Assembly: GCA_038503075.1 (NCBI GenBank)
Contig: JBCAML010000009.1
Location: forward strand, 806,001 to 870,000
Length of the DNA stretch: 64,000 bases
DNA from: Gyromitra esculenta
Lineage: Eukaryota > Ascomycota > Pezizomycetes > Pezizales > Discinaceae
Reading direction: 5' to 3'
Positions 21,801-32,850 of this stretch are shown piece by piece. Position numbers and translations under genes: made by a program. Under the pieces are notes generated by a model, which saw only the letters and a program-made list of their open reading frames with translations, was not told the DNA's origin and searched no databases. Numbering within the stretch: position 1 is the first letter of the stretch; every line of letters begins with the position of its first letter.

Positions 21801-24800
21801 CACTGCTGGAGCTGTTGACGTTGTTGTGGACTAGTTGCTTAGATGAAGAGACGGACGAGTACACGACACGATCGATGTTCACGAGTGTCAAAGGTGGTGT
21901 CGCAATCGAGTTGCCGGATTCCTATACGTTCCGCCGGAAAACGCTAAATGGGTTTAAAGCGCTCGCAAAGGTGTGGATGTTGAAGGTACTCAATGTCTCT
22001 CCACTAGACGTCAAGGGGCTTCTACAAACATATCTCTCTGAGTTCGAAGGCGAGGACGAAGGCTCTTTTGGGCATGTTGCTCTCGGACGGTCCTTCGCGC
22101 TCGAAATGGGCAGTATGGTGCCAACTGGAGATCAGAGGCTCGCGAGTATTGAGCATCTTGGTGACTGCGATGGCAATGTCGCGAGTGATTTTGTCATGCA
22201 GTATACTACACGACAGGCATACCGCTATACCGAGTCTGCAACAGAGTATAGGCAGGAAGTGCTCAACTTCATGCCGTTGGGCGACTCGTCAGGTAGTTCG
22301 GCGCCCCCAAGCAGGCCGGACTCGGCACAGGCAGTTCTAGACCAGATGGAGGCACGGGATTACGAGAAAGAGTTTGTACCGGTTGAGGAGTTGCGGGAAG
22401 TACTGAAGAAGGCAGCGGCGTTGGTGTGTAGGAGTGATAAAGATCAGGGACCACTGATTCGGGGATTGGTCGCAATTCCGTTCAGTGTATTCAGCAAGAA
22501 GAGTATTAACCTTGGAATTTCACTATGGACAGGAATTATCCATGAAAAGCCTAGACTACAGAGTAGATTGTTAGCGGAGATTGCAAGGAACTGGGAGATG
22601 ACAGTGGAGAAAAGGATGGGGTTGTATAGCCCTGAGCTGGTTGCGCCAGACCCGTTCGAGGTGAAAATGGAGTATTCGCCGAGTAACAAGGAACAACAAT
22701 TGATCGACCAACATAATGCGAGCGAGGCGCTTGCGCCCCATCTGAAGCTGCTACATTTGCTGAGTTCTCACTATCATGCGAATCGGTATGGAAATCCGCA
22801 TATTCAGCAGATCTTCATTCGACTTGTTCGCATCTCGCTAGAAGGTCTGAAGCACGCGACCGGACATCCACTTGCTAGGGAGGTGCGGTTCAGATTGGTG
22901 TTATTTGGTCTCCAGGTGTTACGGTACACGACGTGGTTGGGCGAGGGCCCGCAGATAGCGCTGAAGGACTTGACCCTGAGTGCCGGTTTGTCGTGGTTCA
23001 AGTTCCCGCCGAGATGGAGCTTTGGCGGGAACAAGTTGCAGGTGAAGGCGGAGGCACATGTATTGCAGGATGTGGCAAACTTCTTGCAGGCGGTTATGAA
23101 CATTGGTGGGAATAACAAAGATATGCGACTCAAGCAAGATCTACTACTGCTGTTGGTGGAGAACGAGCAGACGAGATTAGCGACATGGTTGTATCCGTTG
23201 GACCATTCAAGGAAGCATCATTTGTTGCCAACATATTCAGCAAGGCCGCTGACGGATAATGCGATTGCGGTTGTCCTTCCAGCTGCATGGGCCGAGGATC
23301 CAGCGATTGCGGTACAACTACTGAAGCGTTTTCAAAGCCCAAGATTGGAGGCAGACGTCAAGCAGCGTATTTTGCAGTTCCCCGAGAAGGTGGTGGATCA
23401 ACCGGACGCGGTGGAAATTATGCTTGGGGATAAGCTTTCAAGTGGCTTGACTTTCCAGTTGAAGTATCTATTATTCTGGGCCCCGGTGAACCCGATTACA
23501 GCGGCGACTTATTTTCTGCCTGCCTATGCGAATAATGCACTTGTACTGCAATATGCGATGAGGGCGTTGGAGAGTCATAGTATCGATGTGACGTTCTTTT
23601 ATGTGCCGCAGATTGTTCAGACGTTGAGGTATGATACCTTGGGATATGTGGAACGGTTTATCCTCGAGACGGCCAAGTTTTCGCAGCTTTTCGCGCATCA
23701 GATTATTTGGAATATGAAGGCGAATATGTACAAGGATGAAGAGTCGTTAATTGTAAGTTATTTAATTGGTTTAGTTGGTGTCAATGATTGCTGACATTTT
23801 TATGTGTGAAGGCGGATCCGATCAAGCCGACTCTGGACAAAGTCATGGATCATCTTATCAATAGTTTCTCTGGCATCGACAAGTCCTTCTATAAGCGCGA
23901 ATTCGATTTCTTCGATGAAGTTACATCGATTTCTGGCAAGCTTAAGCCTTACATTAAGAAGCCTAAACCGGAGAAAAACGCAAAGATCGCCGAAGAACTC
24001 GCCAAGATCAAGGTCGATGTCGGCGTCTATCTCCCCAGTAATCCCGACGGCATTGTGGTGGATATCGACCGTACAAGCGGAAAATCACTCCAGAGTCACG
24101 CCAAGGCACCTTTCATGGCAACTTTCAGGATTAAGAGGAAGGCAATTGTGGCTGCCATGGAAGGGGAGACCCAGATGGTGCACAAACGACGGGCGGAATC
24201 ACAGTCAACGGTGATGAAGGAGACGTGGCAGGCGGCGATTTTCAAGGTTGGAGATGATTGTAGGCAGGATATGTTGGCCCTGCAGCTCATCTCTACGTTC
24301 AGGAGCATATATAGCAGTGTTGGGTTGGATGTGTATGTGTTCCCGTACAGGGTCACTGCAACTGCGCCGGGATGTGGTGTGATTGACGTGTTGCCGAACT
24401 CGATCTCAAGAGATATGATGGGGAGGGATCATGAGATGGGACTTTATGATTACTTCATCAGCAAATATGGCAGCGAAGACTCGATTAAATTCCAGGAGGC
24501 AAGGAATCAGTTTGTGAAGAGTATGGCAGGGTATTCAGTCATTTCGTATCTACTAAAATTCAAGGATCGTCATAACGGGAATATTATGATTGACGATGCC
24601 GGGCATATTATTCATATTGGTGAGTGGTTCTATCTGAAATAGGGCCGGCCTTGAGGAAATCGATTACTGACCAACAGCTCAGATTTCGGGTTCTGTTTCG
24701 ATATCGCACCCGGAGGTATTACATTCGAACGTGCGCCGTTCAAGCTCACTGCAGAGATGGTCTCCGTTATGGGTGGAAGCATAGAATCGCAAGCATATCA

Positions 24801-25127
24801 GCGCTTCGAAGAGCTTTGCGTTAAGGCGTTCTTGGCGGTTAGGCCGTATGTGAATACACTGGCACATTGTGTCATTTTGATGTTGGACAGCGGGTAAGTG
24901 TCATACAGGCCAAGCAGTCTTAAGAATGCGTTCTAATATTGTATTATTTTAGACTACCTTGTTTCAAGCCTGAGACTATCCAGAATTTCAGGGATCGGTT
25001 CGTGTTAGACAAGAACGAGAGGGAGGCGGCAGACTATATGAGATATTTGGTTAAGAAGAGTTATAGCAGTCTGTCGACTGCACAGTACGATCGTTTCCAG
25101 CACCTGACGAACGGTATTCCTTACTAA
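18860..25127 (+). CDS. STT4: Phosphatidylinositol 4-kinase III alpha (Stt4)
   Basis: Stt4 makes PI4P at the plasma membrane and controls actin, wall integrity and ER-plasma-membrane lipid traffic. About 1,900 residues are assembled from nine or ten exons: an 8-nt coding exon 1 (MDR, 18860-18867), 18931-19123, 19185-20520, and exons from about 20584, 20874, 21079 (to about 23752), 23812, 24682 and 24953 to the stop. The long helical (ARM-like) N-terminal body contains SDPEHS-type fungal blocks. The helical/PIK region precedes the kinase. In the kinase domain DDCRQDMLALQLISTF, then VIDVLPNSISRDMMGRDH, the catalytic loop KDRHNGNIMIDD and, split by an intron, DFGFCFDIAPGG are intact. It ends FQHLTNGIPY, as in orthologues. 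The segment 21016-21078 can be read either as a 63-nt GT..AG intron or as 21 in-frame codons. The neighbour ADE8 converges on it 194 bp away. Confidence 0.95.
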
Positions 25128-25321
25128 TCATTCGACTGTTGGTGGGGATGAGGATTGGGGGGGAGGGGTTAAAGCATAGACGGTAACGGGGGGAATACAA
25201 GGGGGTGTTATTTTTGGTCTTTATACTTGTATACCAAAAGTACATGTATCTGTTTTCACAGGCGATTTCCTTACTATCCTCTTAGGACTCACATCTATCA
25301 GATAGACTTTTGTAATTTTAT

Positions 25322-25975
25322 TTAACTTTTTGCAATCTTCTTTTCAGCGCGGCGTTCTAAGGTTATCCTCGTCGCATTGACGATCTCGACATGCTCAACG
25401 GCGTGTATCCTCTCTTCCAGGTCCTCCAGCGTGTCGCCCTTCTTCAGCTCAATCTCTCTTACGACAATTGGCTCCCCGCGATCGACGGCATGGATGAGAT
25501 GGTGCACCATGATGCCCGTCTTGTCGATCTCGCCCTTCTGCCAGGCCTCGAAGGTCCTCTCGATGGCATTTGCACCATCAAACGTTGCGGGCAGTGCCGG
25601 ATGGAGGTTGATGATATCAACGCCAGCCTCCATCAGCGGCTCTAGACATGCGGGGGATATGATGTGCATCCAGCCAGCACACACCACCAGATCGGGATTC
25701 TGCTTCAAGATCAGGTCCGCGAGGTCCGCGTCATAGAGCCGACGGGCTTCCTGGGGGCTCTCGGGGTACTTTTTCTTGTAGGCGAGGAGGTTGTGATAAG
25801 TTGTTGGGATGCCGGCGTTTGAGGCGCGGGTGAGGCCATAGGCGGCTTTCTTGTTGGAGATAACGTGGACTATGGTTCCGGCGAGAGATGGCGGGGTTGA
25901 CGTGCTGGCGTCGATTAAGGCCTGCAGGTTCGAGCCATTGCCGGAGATGAGGACGACGATCCGCGGGGACGCCAT
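25322..25975 (-). CDS. ADE8: Phosphoribosylglycinamide formyltransferase (GAR transformylase)
   Basis: This cytosolic enzyme carries out step three of purine synthesis, transferring formyl from 10-formyl-THF to GAR. It is a single exon of 217 residues, near the yeast Ade8 length (214). It starts MASPRIVVLISGNGSNLQAL, with the phosphate-binding GNGSNLQ loop. The active-site motif INLHPALPATFDG carries the catalytic Asn-His pair, and the folate-site block GIMVHHLIHAVDRGEPI carries the catalytic Asp. It ends in a Lys-rich tail. Length, start and all three catalytic residues agree. It is monofunctional, as expected for fungi, where GAR synthetase is a separate protein. An ORF running upstream on the same strand (to about 26283) is promoter read-through in another frame. 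Confidence 0.95.
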   Translation of the reverse strand: MASPRIVVLISGNGSNLQALIDASTSTPPSLAGTIVHVISNKKAAYGLTRASNAGIPTTYHNLLAYKKKYPESPQEARRLYDADLADLILKQNPDLVVCAGWMHIISPACLEPLMEAGVDIINLHPALPATFDGANAIERTFEAWQKGEIDKTGIMVHHLIHAVDRGEPIVVREIELKKGDTLEDLEERIHAVEHVEIVNATRITLERRAEKKIAKS

Positions 25976-26748
25976 TTGGTGGGCGGGGAGTCTGGTATAT
26001 CGTGGGGGGGTGAAAGACCATGCCCCGCGTTATTGGTGTTTTCTTTCCTGCCCCTCGTCACTATTGCAGTTGGAGGCCCTAACCCTAATGGAGCCGCACC
26101 GGTGGGGTTCTGTGCCTGAAAAGAGCCTCTGTCTGGAGGACATGCAGGTGGCATATCTCCAGGTGCAGCAGGTAGGCTCTGAATGGGTTTGTTTTGGCCT
26201 GGAGGCTGTACGGTGGGCTGTGTCGTTTCCACTTGTGGGATCTGTGTGCCCTCTGGCTGTGTATGGGGATCATGGATGGTCACTCGGCATCAGTAGGCCG
26301 AAATAGGACACAGGCATTGATAGGAGATTGTTGAATTGATTTCCACGTTCCATAAGCTGTGATGCAAATCCCCCGAGAGTCCCATATCCCTTGTCCCATC
26401 TCGACGACTGAGACAGTCAAGCAAACGAGAGAATCTTCATCCTATCGAGGCCCCAAGATATCCAGGACTGTACGCCAGCAGACGAAGAACCGTGATAACC
26501 TGCTCCAAACCATTGACTCGAGTGACACTTCATGATCCCACTGACCAGCTGCCTGCAATCGAGAAACCATCCCCTTGTTTTCCAGAAGCAATGATACAAA
26601 AAGCAACAGAAGAAAGAAAGAAACCCTTCCCAAAACCAGGCAAGCAGACATTGGTCATGACAACATAAAAACATCTATTTACAATCCCAATCAGTTTTTT
26701 CACCCCTTCCCCTTCCCCTCCACCTCTCTCCGCTCTGTCTCCCCACAT
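25976..26748. other. ADE8 promoter and LSG1 3' flank
   Basis: About 770 bp with no supported gene. ORFs of 120-150 codons on both strands overlap each other in GC-rich sequence and have no motif. It includes the ADE8 promoter (minus) and the terminator of LSG1 (minus). Confidence 0.5.
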
Positions 26749-29001
26749 CTACAGATCCGCATGAGTACTAACCTTCTCCCTCTTCTTCCCCTTCTTGAAA
26801 TGTTTTTTGCTCCCCACAATCATCCTCACATCCTCCGGATCCATATTATTGTCCAGCGCAATCATCGTGCGTGCCTTTCTGCCACTCAGGTTCTTCCCTC
26901 CCGGCAGCGCACCAGCCTGTCCAGCACCCTGATGAAACGGATTCTTCAAATGGCCCGCGCTGCCACCAGAGCCGCCAAAGAACTGTTTATCCAGATTGTG
27001 CGACTTGCGACCCGTCTCGGCCTGGGGGGGCGCAATAGCGACCACATCGTCGAGCCTCCCGTTCTCCGAGTCGCCCGCCTCCGAGAGCAGGAGGGACCCG
27101 GTGCGCCGCCGCTCTGGCAGGTGGTCGTCGCTGTAGAGCTCTCTATTGAACTCGAGCGCGTCGATCACAGGGTCGGCGTTTGGGGGAGGGTGGCAGAACA
27201 GCAGTTTGCCGTTGACGTAGTCCTTCAGGATGTATCGCGCAGCGCGAGACTCGTCGGGGTTGCCAGCGCCGGTCTTGGTGAAGCCGCGCGCCTTGGCGTA
27301 TGCGAAGAGGAGCTCCTCGCCCGTTGGGATCCCGGACCCGCCCTCCTCGGACGGGCGCGTGTGGATCTTGATGCCGTAGACTTTCTCGAGGAAGGGCTTG
27401 GGGATGCGCTGGGCGACGAGGGCGGCGGGGCCGGTGAACTCGCGCAGCTGGTCGATGGGGAGGATGCCGCTGCACACCAGCTCGGCCTTTGTGGTTGCGA
27501 AGTTGGGGAAGACGAGCCCGGGACAGTCGCACAGGATGATCTTCTCGCTGAGGTGGAGCGTCTGGAAGTGTTTGGTTTTGCCGGGCGTCGACGAGACGGA
27601 GACCTTTTTGGCGCCGATGAGGGCGTTGATGGTGGAGGACTTGCCGACATTCGGGTACCCGACGAGCCCGATCTGGGTCTTGCGGGGGACGGCGGGGTCG
27701 GCGTCGGCGTTGGGTGCGGGGAGATGCTCGAGGAAGAGGGATTCGAGCTCGTCGATGGTGAGGATTCTTGTTCGGGGGGGTTCTGGATCGGCGGATGAGA
27801 CTTCCTCCTCTTCCTTTTCCTCTTCCTCCTCTTCTTCTTCCTGTTCTTCCTCTCCTTCCTCTCCTTCCTCCTCCTCCTCCTCCTCCTCCTCATGTTTGTC
27901 TTCCCTTTCTTCCTTTGATAGCTGTAGGTCCTGTGTCTCCTTCACCAGAGTCTCGTTCGTAGCTGGGAGCTTGTCTTCTCCCTCTCCCTCTCCCTCTCCC
28001 TCTCCCTCCCCCTCCCCCTCTCCAAGATCCCCCTCTTCTCCAAGCAGCTCTTCGTTACTCTGCTTCGCCAGTGCTGCTGAGAAGAATCTGTACCTGATAT
28101 TCTCCCTTTCGAAATAATCCGCCCACACCAGTCTCTGTTCCAGCGTCATCATATCCGCCTTGTTCACAAGCAGCAGATTCCGCTTCGCCGGATCTACTTC
28201 CTTGACATACCTTTCGAGATCCTCTGATCGGAACAACAGCGGGTTCCTGGCATCGACAATCTGCACGACCAGGTCCGACCGCTCGATAACCCGCCACAGC
28301 TGCCGCCACACCTCCAGATTCCGCTCAAACGGGGTCATGAGTAGGTCCTTCGACTCTTCTAGCTGTGCGAGGCCACGGCGCCATTGCAGGAAGGAGTCTT
28401 TCTCTGCTCGGTCGAGTTCGGACCGTGTGGTGGAGGCGTCCCAGGCGGGCCGTCGGGGCACCGTCAGCTGGCGGACATTCTCTCTGTGTTTTTTGACGGC
28501 AGACTTTTCTTCGTCGGCGTTGAGGAGGTAGGGATTGGCTTGCGACTGGTGAATGATCTTCATGTCCATTTTTTCTGCGAGAGCGTTAGCAAACCCGAGC
28601 AGAGATTTCACACAGCATGCAGACATACCAGCAGTGAAATCCGTGTCCGCCAGCTCCGCCGTCGTCAAGAACTCTGTATTCAGCCCGTCAGCTCCGGTAT
28701 TCGTCACCGCGCAGCACACTGGAGGACTCGAGCGCACCGTCTAGATCGTTCTGCTGCGTGATGCTCCTCATCTTGTACCAATCCGCTTCGTGCCTCTCGG
28801 TCAACATCTGCGCGCGCGTTCTGGGTCAGCCATGGTCTGCGGGAAAGAGACGGAGCGCCTTCGACATACCACTTCTCCGGGCCCTGAAGAGCCACGGCCC
28901 CCTCCTCTGCCTCTTCCGCCGACAACCTTGCGAGCGTTGCGGTTCGAGTTCATGAGCGCTCGGCCGAGGCCGACGCGGTTCTTACTCTCCGGTAGCACCA
29001 T
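26749..29001 (-). CDS. LSG1: Large-subunit GTPase 1 (60S export/maturation GTPase)
   Basis: Lsg1 is a cytoplasmic GTPase that releases the export adaptor Nmd3 from pre-60S ribosomes. Four exons (29001-28870, 28807-28738, 28673-28629, 28574-26749) join in phase to 690 residues. The start MVLPESKNRVGLGRALMN and the block ITQQNDLDEFLTTAELADTD are family-typical. It has the circularly permuted GTPase order of the YlqF/YawG family: G4 NKAD near residue 218, G1 GYPNVGKSSTINAL near 387, and G3 DCPGLVFP near 432. Between G4 and G1 lies a long acidic insert: about nine Gly-Glu repeats and a Glu-rich run of some 35 residues. The C-terminus is basic (KHFKKGKKREK). The first two introns were placed by family fit and phase; without them the 5' part reads as unrelated frames. 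The large plus-strand ORF opposite (26575-27798) is a shadow. Confidence 0.94.
27785..27902. repeat. CTC/TTC trinucleotide tract within LSG1
   Basis: The plus strand is almost pure pyrimidine (CTTCCTCCTCTT repeats) over about 115 bases, encoding the Glu-rich run on the minus strand. Such strand-asymmetric homopurine tracts are length-variable. Confidence 0.7.
27976..28023. repeat. CTCTCC hexanucleotide tandem repeat within LSG1
   Basis: About eight copies of TCCCTC in the plus strand encode the Gly-Glu dipeptide run of LSG1 on the minus strand. Confidence 0.75.
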
Positions 29002-29279
29002 GGCGTGTGAATCTGTATATCCTAGCGATTTGCGAGTGTTCCAGAGGTATCAGGCCGAGAAACCGATTTTTCTGTTGCGGAAGCGCGGGGTAGTTGCAGT
29101 TGCAGTTGTAGCTGCGGTTGTAGTGGGGTTGTGGCGGGCCTCGATAAGCCCGGCCGACTTTTTTCCTATTTATTTCCCTTCCTCCCCTTTTGTCAGCAAC
29201 CCCCCGGCTTTCTCTCTTTTCTTTGAAATCCTCTTCACTAATCACCAAAAATCCCTCTCCGACTTGCCCAGACCCGAAA
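29002..29279. promoter_or_regulatory. Shared divergent promoter of LSG1 and LTV1
   Basis: The 278 bp between the two ATGs must contain both promoters and leaders. It includes a GTTGCA/GTTGTA short repeat (29091-29130) and a pyrimidine-rich leader on the LTV1 side (29155-29240). No TATA box is evident. Co-control of a 60S and a 40S maturation factor is inferred from the arrangement. Confidence 0.65.
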
Positions 29280-30752
29280 ATGGCGCCTAGCACAAAGCGG
29301 TGGATGTAGGTTTTTTATTTTATTTATTTTCTCTCGTCAGCAGAGCCTCGATTGCAGGGGGGGCTGCGGTGGAGGGCGGGGGCGGGGGGTTCTGCTCCCT
29401 TTCTTATATCTCCAATTCTCTAACAAAATCCGTCTCCCACAGCGACAAAAAGTCTGCCACCACCTTCCAAATCCGCTACCGCTCGCAGCAGGACCCCTTG
29501 ATCCACGACAACGATGCCTCTGACTTCGTCTTCACCCCCGTCAACGCCCCGAACCAAAAGGCGAAGAATGCCAGCCAGCTCGCCTCCGAGCTCGGCGCCG
29601 ACGCCGAGAGCGTCCGCGCGAACGAGGGCGAGGCCGCCATGTACGGCATCTACTACGACGATACGTCGTACGACTACATGCAGCATATGCGGGAGATTGG
29701 AGGATCTGGCGAAGCGGTGTTTATTGAGGCGCTGCAGGAACAGTCGAAGCAAAGAGGCAAGGGCAAGGGGAAGCAGTCGCTTGCCGATGCGCTGAGGGAG
29801 CAGCCTGCGCCCGAGGAACTGATCCCGAAGGAGCTACTGCCGTCAGAGACGGTGATCAAGAGGACTTATCAGGACCAGCAGGACGTTCCAGATGTGTTGG
29901 CTGGGTTTCAACCGGATATGGATCCGCGGCTGAGGGAGGTGCTGGAGGCGCTGGAGGACGAGGCCTATGTGGACGATGACGAGGATATATTCGAGAAGCT
30001 TGCTGAGGGTGGAGAGGCGACGGAGGGGGAATTTGAAGATGCGTTTTTCGATGAAGAGGAAGGGTGGGAGAGCGATGCGACTGAGAAGCCCGGGAATCAC
30101 CAGAAGCCTGCTGTAACTTTTGCTGAAGACGCCCCCCGAGAAGCACCTAAGAGCAAAGGTGACGCTGGAGCTGAGGATTGGATGCACGAGTTCTCGAAAT
30201 TTAAAAAGGCCGAGAAACGACAGAAGAAGCCTGTCGACGATGCCTCTTCCATGGCAGACACCATGTCCTTCGGTGGCTCTTCCCTCGGTGGCACAATGTC
30301 AATCTCTGGCCGTACCCGGAGACGACACAAAAAGGCTGGAACTGAGAGCTCGGGATACTCCATGACCAGCTCCTCGCTATTCCGAACAGAGGGACTAACT
30401 ACGCTGGATGCTCGTTTCGATAAGGTAACATCACTTGTCTGGGAATATCATCTTGGTTGCTAACTTTACACAAAAACAGATTGAAGAGGAATACGCCGAC
30501 GATGGCGACGACGACGAAGGTGAAGAACATCTCGATGGCCCCGTCCCGGAGACACGACATGACTTCAACTCCATCATGGACGAGTTCCTAGACGGGTACA
30601 ACGTCGTTGGGCGAACCAACAGGGTCCGCAAAGGGAAGACTCTGACCGGGATCGAACAGCTAGATGAGATCAGACGGGAGCTGGGTGAAGCGCGGATTGG
30701 CGATGGGCCAAAGAAAGGAAAAACTACAAGGGCCAGAACAACGAGAGCGTAA
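29280..30752 (+). CDS. LTV1: Ribosome biogenesis factor Ltv1 (40S maturation/export)
   Basis: Ltv1 accompanies pre-40S particles to the cytoplasm and is phosphorylated (by Hrr25/CK1 in yeast) to allow uS3 stabilisation. Three exons (29280-29305, 29443-30424, 30480-30752) join in phase to 426 residues. It starts MAPSTKRWIDKKSATTFQIR, the conserved N-terminal box, then RYRSQQDPLIHD and FTPVNAPNQK. Further family blocks are GIYYDDTSYDYMQHMREI, VPDVLAGFQPDMDPRLREVL, YVDDDEDIFEKL and FSKFKKAEKR. The region SGYSMTSSSLFRTEGLTTLD is the Ser-rich segment that aligns with the CK1-phosphorylated part, and DARFDKIEEEYADD follows. The short first exon (26 nt) is supported by the match of MAPSTKRWIDKK across the junction. 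The C-terminus is basic (KKGKTTRARTTRA). Confidence 0.94.
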
Positions 30753-31469
30753 TTCTTTTTCTTTTTCTTTTTCGTTCTTCGGTAAAGTGTAGGAGTGTTT
30801 TTATTTATTTCGTTAGCAAGAGGGATTGGGTATTAAAAGTTTTTGATTGAGTTTGGGGTGTTGTGGATAGTGAGAGATTTCTTCTATTCGATATACCGGC
30901 TTTTCTTCCCACTTTGTAAATAGCTGCTTCTAGCAAATATCATGTCTACCATTTGCGCTCCAATCTCAATGTCAGGAGTGAATAACTAAGTGGTACCAAT
31001 CTCAACGGAATCGTTGACACGGTTTATTGTTCGCCTCTATCGCATACCCATCCCATAGATGCTGAGATACAAGCAACAACATTGGTCTCGACGTAGTAAG
31101 TCGCTGGCTATTACAAATGTCCTGTGTCGCAGGCATCTACCCACCGGAGTCTTCCACCGAGTGATTGCTGATGACTTGATTCCACCCACATCCCAGCGGT
31201 TCTAGATCAGTCTCAGTCTCAGCTTGCTCAAGTCCACTTTATTGCTCATCGTATCCCTGAACCTCTCCCAATAGTCACCAGCAATTGCTCACCGACGCAG
31301 AGACACCTCACTACCTGACCCCCACATACACAAAAATACCCTCGCAGAATGCCGATGCTGAAAACTACCGACGAGGCAGAATATCATCTCCCAATCATGT
31401 GTGGAAGCCGAGTTGCTTTGAAATCATTACCCCTCAATGATCGAAAGGGTGACTCAGGAGCGCAGGCCA

Positions 31470-31477
31470 GTCACGTG
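31470..31477. promoter_or_regulatory. GTCACGTG E-box upstream of MOG1
   Basis: Matches the RTCACRTG consensus bound by CBF1-type bHLH factors, 171 bp before the MOG1 start. One of a few exact matches in the window; occupancy is not known. Confidence 0.4.
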
Positions 31478-31559
31478 ATACCCCGCGTCTCCCTCCAAAA
31501 AGCGACTCACAACTATTCAGAGCGCGTTTGTTGACTGCGCAGCTGAACTTCATTGCAGC

Positions 31560-31567
31560 TATATAAA
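31560..31567 (+). promoter_or_regulatory. TATA box of MOG1
   Basis: TATATAAA lies 81 bp before the MOG1 ATG and just upstream of a C/T-rich stretch that looks like a transcription start region. Confidence 0.5.
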
Positions 31568-31647
31568 CACCCTCCCCGCGCTCGCTTTATCCACCCATTG
31601 TGCTCGTTGTTGTCTGTCTGCCGAGTATTCTTACTGAGAGATAAATC

Positions 31648-32452
31648 ATGGCTCTATTCAAAGCAGTTGATCTTTTCGGGGGTGCTATAACCTCTCATGT
31701 TCCTGAGGATTTCAGAGACGCAAGGTACAATTGCTATCCAATCTTCCTACAGTAGTATTCCCCCCTTGCAAAACAAAAAAAAACTAATTAGAGAAAATAG
31801 CGATTTCCGCGAGGTTCCAGATCACCAGGAGGTCTACGTCTCCATGACTGATGGAGACGACATCAGCATTATCTTCGATATTGCCCAGCGCGTCGAGGCT
31901 CCTGCAGGTCCGTCGGATATGGACGCTGTGGATTTCCACTTTGAAGACGTGGCTGTGGATCAGGATCGTACGGCGAAGGTGTGGAGTAAGAAAGCTGTGT
32001 CGCTACCAAACCTGTCGGTTTCCCCCCCCTTCCCTCCTTCCCCACTACATTGCACTATTCGCTCTTTCCCTTTTCTACAGCGCAAAATACTAATCACAGC
32101 TAACAGCGCCGATAAACCTACCTACCAAGTCATCGGCACGGTCTCAGCGCGTCCTACGGACATCCCTACTGTTCCGCCGACATTCATAGCAATTCTTATG
32201 ACCATCATACGGCTGGAGCAGCAGGCGACGGATATCGTGGTGACGATCAACATACCGTTCAGTGATCCGGAAGTGGTGAAGTTGGAGAAATGTATCGCGA
32301 GCCCGATTTACACGGGAAATGACATCAGCCCGGAGAGTGGGTGTAAGAGTGCGTTATTGGAATTTGGGATGCAGATTGCGAGCGAGGTTGTTGGGAGTTT
32401 CAAGATCTTGGATTGGGGACTGTTTGTGCCAGAAGAAGAGGAGCAGGAGTAG
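31648..32452 (+). CDS. MOG1: Ran GTPase-binding protein Mog1
   Basis: Mog1 binds Ran/Gsp1 and promotes nucleotide release, supporting nuclear import. Three exons (31648-31724, 31801-32013, 32107-32452) join in phase to 211 residues, the usual size (yeast 218). It starts MALFKAVDLFGGAITSHVP and continues DFREVPDHQEVYVS, the strongly conserved N-terminal motif (DxSxxRxVPDxQEVF) that contacts Ran. ISIIFDIAQRV and FHFEDVA follow, then after the second intron the helical-sheet C-terminal block with DIVVTINIP. The C-terminal tail is acidic (VPEEEEQE). Intron 2 uses a slightly weak donor (GTCGGT) with a long pyrimidine tract. Confidence 0.93.
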
Positions 32453-32850
32453 GGAGGAGCGATAGGGCGAAATGGACGACTTTCTTATCCCTTCTCGGGC
32501 AATATAATATAATCAATCAATCAAGCCCTCCGGCGTCATACTCGGAGCTGGATATTCACATTCTCAGGACCGCTTCAGCCCGAGTGACACACGGCGTAAA
32601 GAGAGAGAAACAGTCGCGATCGTCCCGGAGTAACACAGCAGGGGAAAGGGCCTGTTTAGTATTCCCTGCGCCAAGACTGGGGAATCTTCTGTTTTGGTGG
32701 AGAGCCGAGCTGCCGAGGCCCAGCCGCGGTCTTCCTGTGATGTCTGCCAGTCTCTACTTAACCAGCTCGTAGAGCTCTGTTCGGTCCTCAATTGCATAGC
32801 ATTTACCCTCTGCTTCTCTACAGGTTTACATATCCCAAAGCGATTACAAT

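Larger units (their letters stand above)
30753..31647. other. LTV1 3' flank and MOG1 promoter
   Basis: About 900 bp without a supported gene; a 61-codon ORF at 31349-31534 has no motif. It carries a GTCACGTG E-box and a TATATAAA box close to MOG1, listed separately, and a CAGTCT short repeat near 31210. Confidence 0.5.

Noticed and set aside
25976..26306. Overlapping ORFs on both strands upstream of ADE8
   Set aside because: They overlap each other in GC-rich DNA, show no motif, and the ADE8 start is well supported at 25975.
26575..27798. 407-codon plus-strand ORF
   Set aside because: It is opposite LSG1, which has intact GTPase motifs; the ORF reflects GC-rich codon use of LSG1.
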